From the NCBI GenBank assembly GCA_025925475.1, contig JAICLP010000003.1, forward strand, positions 1 through 35,140: a DNA stretch of 35,140 bases, given 5' to 3'. The position numbers and the translations under genes are program-made. The stretch's first letter is position 1. Each line of letters opens with the position of its first letter. The notes below the pieces were generated by a model. It searched no databases, was not told the DNA's origin, and worked only from the letters and a program-made list of their open reading frames with translations. Shown in pieces: positions 34,891 to 35,140 of this stretch. Origin of the DNA: Burkholderiales bacterium (GTDB taxonomy: Bacteria > Pseudomonadota > Gammaproteobacteria > Burkholderiales > Casimicrobiaceae).

Positions 34891-35140
34891 TCAGCTGCCC
34901 GGGAGCGCCTCGATCTCGCCGGGAAAGAAGAGATCCTTCCAGGAATCGGGTCTCGCCTTGAGAATGCCGATCCGGTGCATGAAGTCGACGTACTTCATCA
35001 TGTTCTGTGGCGTCTGTCCGAACGTGATCTCGGGGTCCGCCATCATCTTGTCGATCGCGTCGACGCGCGGCTTCGTCTTGAACGTCGCGAGGAAGATCTC
35101 GCGCGCACCGTGCCGATCCGAGTGAATGAAACCGATCGCC
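34891..35140 (-). CDS. ABC transporter substrate-binding protein, NitT/TauT family (SBP7), partial: N-terminus beyond the right edge
   Basis: Open minus frame ending TGA at 34891: AIGFIHSDRHGAREIFLATFKTKPRVDAIDKMMADPEITFGQTPQNMMKYVDFMHRIGILKARPDSWKDLFFPGEIEALPGS. Matches C-termini of SBP1/5/6. Absent from the ORF track (no start in window). Confidence 0.85.
   Translation of the reverse strand, partial: AIGFIHSDRHGAREIFLATFKTKPRVDAIDKMMADPEITFGQTPQNMMKYVDFMHRIGILKARPDSWKDLFFPGEIEALPGS

Noticed and set aside
1-35140. CRISPR arrays, tRNA/rRNA genes, insertion sequences, prophage or defence genes
   Set aside because: No regularly spaced direct repeats, cloverleaf-like sequences, transposase/integrase frames or defence motifs were recognised by eye.

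Overview
This is a high-GC window, apparently from a betaproteobacterium (Burkholderiales-like; inferred from content, not verified). It holds a large catabolic/uptake gene cluster, almost entirely on the minus strand. I read 30 protein-coding genes. Two are partial at the window edges and missing from the supplied ORF track: an acyl-CoA carboxylase carboxyltransferase at 1-966 and a substrate-binding protein C-terminus at 34891-35140.

The contents are:
- one LysR-type regulator (LTTR) on the plus strand;
- a run of 16 minus-strand genes (about 2.0-22.25 kb) with very short gaps and several ATGA overlaps;
- a second run of 7 genes (about 22.4-30.0 kb);
- an MFS transporter;
- a class A penicillin-binding protein (plus strand);
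- an SDR plus SBP pair at the right edge.

The cluster has seven NitT/TauT (NMT1/SsuA-like) substrate-binding proteins but only one permease/ATPase pair. It also has an unusually diverse set of C-N bond hydrolases: M20 amidohydrolase, PuuE/NodB-like deacetylase, M28 peptidase-like, amidase-signature, HyuA/HyuB, creatininase-family and gamma-glutamyltransferase.

The most interesting structure I found is non-coding. Three widely separated sites (about 1.05, 22.3 and 30.1 kb) share the same architecture on the minus strand. Each has a GATGC-N7-GCATC dyad (T-N11-A, the LTTR box consensus), then 22-24 bp, then TTGACA/G, a 17-18 bp spacer, and TAACGT/TACGGT. Each sits at the head of one of the minus-strand operons, and the first abuts the LysR gene. 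This predicts one LysR regulon controlling the whole locus.

Other points of note are an M28-like enzyme with a substituted general base, an SDR lacking the YxxxK motif, recurrent SBP-then-enzyme pairs, a GC-rich dispersed-repeat-like segment inside the permease N-terminus, and a near-perfect palindrome at a zero-gap convergent gene junction.
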